DNA from: Lachnospiraceae bacterium JLR.KK002 | Lineage (GTDB): Bacteria; Bacillota; Clostridia; Lachnospirales; Lachnospiraceae | Assembly: GCA_036941025.1 (NCBI GenBank) | Contig: JAYMNP010000001.1 | Coordinates: 1,054,001-1,118,000, forward strand | DNA length: 64,000 bases | Direction: 5' to 3' | Part shown: positions 61,622 to 64,000 of the stretch, in pieces | Layout: every line of letters starts with the position of its first letter | Numbering within the stretch: the stretch's first letter is position 1 | Program-made: the position numbers and the translations under genes | Notes under the pieces: model-generated | The model's database searches: none | Seen by the model: the letters and a program-made list of their open reading frames with translations, nothing else | What the model was told of the DNA's origin: nothing

Positions 61622-62013
61622 GGTTTCGCAACGCAGCCCACCGTGATTTTTTTCTGGAAAGTATGATGAAATGCAGGGTAAACGACTGCTATCACAGGGC
61701 GTTTTTCTATGTGATGGGGATTGCGGGGGAAACAAGGCAGAACATCAATGCCATGTTCGATTTTAAGACGGACTGCATCAAGCCAGAGGGGATGCACGGC
61801 GGATGGCAGACAAGCGGAACGGTCAAGGTCTGCCACCTTGCCTTTAACCTCTGGAACGGTTACGCCGAGGAGGGGCGTGAGAAACTCTTTACGCCAGAGG
61901 AATTGTTCTGCTGCGAGTTCGCCCCGTATTTCATGGAGGGCATCAAGGCACGGTATCCCGAATATTGCAGGGATTTACCCACGCCCAAGAAGCAGGCGGA
62001 GCATACACGTTAA
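61609..62013 (+). CDS. DUF6075 family ICE protein
   Basis: The ATG at 61609 follows GAAAGGAGG. The protein has 134 residues: RFRNAAHRDFFLESMMKCRV, CYHRAFFYVMGIAGETRQNI, CIKPEGMHGGWQTSGTVKVC and RLAFNLWNGYAEE-type sequence. Matches the DUF6075 family seen in clostridial ICEs. It overlaps the methyltransferase gene by 13 bp. Function unknown; predicted globular. Confidence 0.7.
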   Translation: MSEIRFRNAAHRDFFLESMMKCRVNDCYHRAFFYVMGIAGETRQNINAMFDFKTDCIKPEGMHGGWQTSGTVKVCHLAFNLWNGYAEEGREKLFTPEELFCCEFAPYFMEGIKARYPEYCRDLPTPKKQAEHTR

Positions 62014-62038
62014 AATATAAAAAGGAAAGGAAATGCCT

Positions 62039-62824
62039 ATGAATTTTAAGAACTATAAAACCATTCTCTGTACCGCCGCCGCTGTTACCTTTTTAGGAGC
62101 AGCGGTTTTTTGCGGCTTTAAGATTTACAGCCATTACCAGCAGATAGACGAGCAGACGGAAGCCTTTGCGGAGATTGCCGAGGTCGTGGAGAACGCCGAG
62201 CCAGAGGAAGAACCGCCAAAAGATAAGGAGACGCCCGTCAGCGAGGGCGAGGATATATTGGCAAAATACAAAGAACTGTATTTGCAGAATGAGGATATGG
62301 TCGGGTGGATTGCCATTGACGGAACAAGCATCAACTACCCCGTCATGCAGAGCAGGAACAATCCCAACTTCTATCTGAAGCACAGCTTTGAAAAGGAATA
62401 CAGCGACTTAGGCGTACCGTATATCCAAGAGGACTGCGACATCCCCACAAGCGACAATCTGGTTATCTACGGACACCACATCAAAGGCGGCAGGATGTTC
62501 GGGGCGTTGGAAGATTACAAATCCAAGAGCTTTTATGAGAAGCATAAGACCGTCCAGTTTGACACCCTCACGGAGCAGGCAGAGTATGAAATCATCGCCG
62601 TGTTTAAAACCGTGGCGTACAGCTCGGAGGGCTACCGCTACTATGATTTTGTCCATGCGGAGAATGAAAAAGAGTTTGATGCCTATATCGGGAAGTGTAA
62701 GGAACTTGCCTTGTATGATACGGGCGTGACCGCTGAATATGGGGATAAGCTCATTACCCTCTCCACCTGCGAATACTCGGCGCAGAACGGCAGGCTTGTC
62801 GTCGTGGCAAAAAAGGTAAATTGA
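62039..62824 (+). CDS. srtB: Class B sortase
   Basis: The ATG at 62039 is well spaced from AAGGAAAGG; ATG at 62033 is nearer. One N-terminal membrane anchor (ILCTAAAVTFLGAAVFCGFK) precedes the sortase fold: DMVGWIAIDGTSINYPVMQS, LVIYGHHIKGGRMFGALEDY (catalytic His), KLITLSTCEYSAQNGRLVVV (catalytic Cys and Arg). ICE sortases attach element-encoded surface proteins to peptidoglycan; the TPKTG adhesin of this ICE is the obvious substrate. Confidence 0.92.
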   Translation: MNFKNYKTILCTAAAVTFLGAAVFCGFKIYSHYQQIDEQTEAFAEIAEVVENAEPEEEPPKDKETPVSEGEDILAKYKELYLQNEDMVGWIAIDGTSINYPVMQSRNNPNFYLKHSFEKEYSDLGVPYIQEDCDIPTSDNLVIYGHHIKGGRMFGALEDYKSKSFYEKHKTVQFDTLTEQAEYEIIAVFKTVAYSSEGYRYYDFVHAENEKEFDAYIGKCKELALYDTGVTAEYGDKLITLSTCEYSAQNGRLVVVAKKVN

Positions 62825-62862
62825 TATGACCGCAAATCTTCTGGGAAAGGAGGTCGGATTTT

Positions 62863-64000
62863 ATGGCTGATATAAAGACCAGAGATGCGGTCAAAGGGAC
62901 GATTAAGACTTTAGACAAAGCCGCCATAGCAGGCAGTCGAATGAAATCCGCTTACGCCAAAACAAAGGATAAGGCGGAGCAGGGATATTATGCGGAGGAA
63001 AATTCCCCCACGGAATATGCCGCCGACAAGGTTTCCCATGCTTCGGGGCGTATCAAGGACGAGGGCATCCACCAGTTTAATAAGCAGGGGCAGAAAAACG
63101 CCCAGATTACAAAAGAAAATATCGGTAAGGCGAAAGATAAAATCGCCGATTTTAAGGCAAAGCGGGCGAAGAAAGCCGCAGAGCAGAAAACAATGCGGAA
63201 CAAGACAGGGCAAAACGCCGTGCGTACAATAAGGCAGGACGGCTTGCAGGAAATACAAGGGACTGCAAGCCGTCCCGCTGTTTCCGCTACTTCTGTTGCT
63301 TCTGCCAAGACCGAAACGCCCCAGACGGCGGCAAACTCACTGATAAAGACCAGACAGCAGGGAAAGCGGATGATAAAGACAACCGCCAGAAATGCGGAAA
63401 AAACCGTCAAGACCACAGCAAAAGGGACAATCAAGGCGACGGAAAAAGGCGTGAAAACCGCAAAGGCAACATCCAAAACGGCGATTAAAACCACGGAGCA
63501 GACCGCAAAGGCGGCGCAGAAAACAGCGAAAGCGTCCGCCAAAGCCGCCCAGAAAGCGGCGCAGACGGCAAAAGCCACCGCAAAGGCGACAGCCGAAGCG
63601 ACGAAAGCCACGGTCAAGGCGACCATTGCGGCGGTCAAGGCAATCATAGTGGGGACTAAGGCGTTGATTTCCGCCCTTATCGCAGGCGGCTGGATTGCCG
63701 TCGTGATTATCCTCATCGTCGTCCTGCTTGGATGCGCCGTTTCCCTGTTCGGGGGCGGCAGCGACAGCACAGCCTATACGCCTGTCAGTGCGGAGGTGGA
63801 AGCCTACACGCCGCTGATACAGAAGTATGCGAAACAGTACGGAATCCCCGAATATGTGGAGCTTATCAAGGCGGTGATGATGCAGGAATCTGGCGGCAAG
63901 GGCAGCGACCCGATGCAGGCGGCGGAGGGGAGCTTCAATAAGAAATACCCCCATGAGCCGAACGGCATCAAAGACCCCGAATATTCTATTGAGTGCGGCG
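62863..64000 (+). CDS. Conjugation-associated cell-wall hydrolase (VirB1-like), cut by window edge
   Basis: The ATG at 62863 follows AAAGGAGG. The frame stays open to the right edge (about 379 codons visible). The N-terminal 260 residues are unusually Lys/Ala/Thr-rich, with repeated TAKAT, KTA and KAA units forming a probable long helix. A membrane helix follows (GGWIAVVIILIVVLLGCAVS), then a lysozyme-like catalytic domain: QKYAKQYGIPEYVELIKAVM, MQESGGKGSDPMQAAEG (catalytic Glu). Such proteins open peptidoglycan for the conjugation channel; a second (NlpC/P60) domain is expected beyond the window. Confidence 0.82.
   Translation, partial: MADIKTRDAVKGTIKTLDKAAIAGSRMKSAYAKTKDKAEQGYYAEENSPTEYAADKVSHASGRIKDEGIHQFNKQGQKNAQITKENIGKAKDKIADFKAKRAKKAAEQKTMRNKTGQNAVRTIRQDGLQEIQGTASRPAVSATSVASAKTETPQTAANSLIKTRQQGKRMIKTTARNAEKTVKTTAKGTIKATEKGVKTAKATSKTAIKTTEQTAKAAQKTAKASAKAAQKAAQTAKATAKATAEATKATVKATIAAVKAIIVGTKALISALIAGGWIAVVIILIVVLLGCAVSLFGGGSDSTAYTPVSAEVEAYTPLIQKYAKQYGIPEYVELIKAVMMQESGGKGSDPMQAAEGSFNKKYPHEPNGIKDPEYSIECG

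Larger units (their letters stand above)
10409..64000. mobile_element. Tn1549/CTn-type integrative conjugative element (continues past the window)
   Basis: From the second att core onward the order is parA/parB, adhesin, small ICE genes, methylase-helicase, Toprim protein, MobC, relaxase, PcfB, ArdC-like, coupling protein, Maff2, VirB6-like, PrgI, VirB4, methyltransferase, sortase B and cell-wall hydrolase. This is the conserved module order of Tn1549/CTn2/CTn4-type clostridial ICEs. The right end and integrase are not in the window. It contains a nested TnpX-type transposon and four IS copies of its own. Confidence 0.85.

Overview
The window comes from a spore-forming Firmicute, most likely a gut Lachnospiraceae-type Clostridium relative. 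This rests on a cotJC spore-coat gene remnant, Gram-positive ribosome binding sites, a tet(O) gene, and a Tn1549/CTn-type conjugative element with sortase and CnaB-type surface proteins. No rRNA, tRNA or CRISPR array was seen. Almost all of the window is mobile DNA, with elements nested inside one another.

Layout. (1) 1-2.66 kb is a decaying chromosomal flank: the end of an unknown gene, a Phd/RelE-type toxin-antitoxin pair with both genes frameshifted, a broken AraC regulator, and the 3' half of cotJC. (2) The cotJC piece ends in a 27-bp sequence that recurs exactly at 10409-10435. Between the two copies lies a 7.8-kb passenger element without a recombinase. It carries what looks like one defence operon: AbiEi/AbiEii (type IV toxin-antitoxin), a three-gene ABC-3C system (nuclease-like protein, middle component, DUF3732 ATPase) and a HEPN protein. 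An IS4-type element has landed exactly on the HEPN start codon. (3) From 10.4 kb to the right edge runs a large integrative conjugative element (ICE) that continues past the window: ParA/ParB, a thioester/CnaB adhesin, a run of small conserved ICE genes, a giant methylase-helicase, a HEPN cargo gene, a Toprim protein, MobC, relaxase, PcfB, ArdC-like protein, coupling protein, Maff2/VirB2-like, VirB6-like, PrgI/VirB3-like, VirB4, two orphan DNA methyltransferases, sortase B and a cell-wall hydrolase.

The ICE is heavily invaded. A 12.6-kb TnpX-type mobilizable transposon (TnpV, tet(O) with its attenuator, KTR protein, IS110, sigma-like factors, RepA-like ATPase, iteron-like repeats, MobV relaxase, ParB, YdbC, TnpW, TnpX) sits inside the ICE parB gene, joined at a GA dinucleotide. 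An IS630 element lies upstream of the adhesin. Two identical 1369-bp IS3-family copies interrupt the adhesin and the methylase-helicase, each with a 3-bp target duplication. The helicase gene also carries a frameshift and a second IS110 element.

How it works together: the core transfer genes (relaxase, coupling protein, VirB4, VirB6, pilin-like, hydrolase) look intact, so the ICE may still transfer and carry tet(O) and the defence cargo. Partitioning (parB), adhesion (adhesin) and the helicase are disrupted. The most novel points are the composite AbiE + ABC-3C + HEPN operon between tandem attachment sites, a TnpV gene fully nested out of frame inside the helicase linker, an inverted iteron-like array between rep and mob, and a HEPN cargo gene behind a long leader hairpin.
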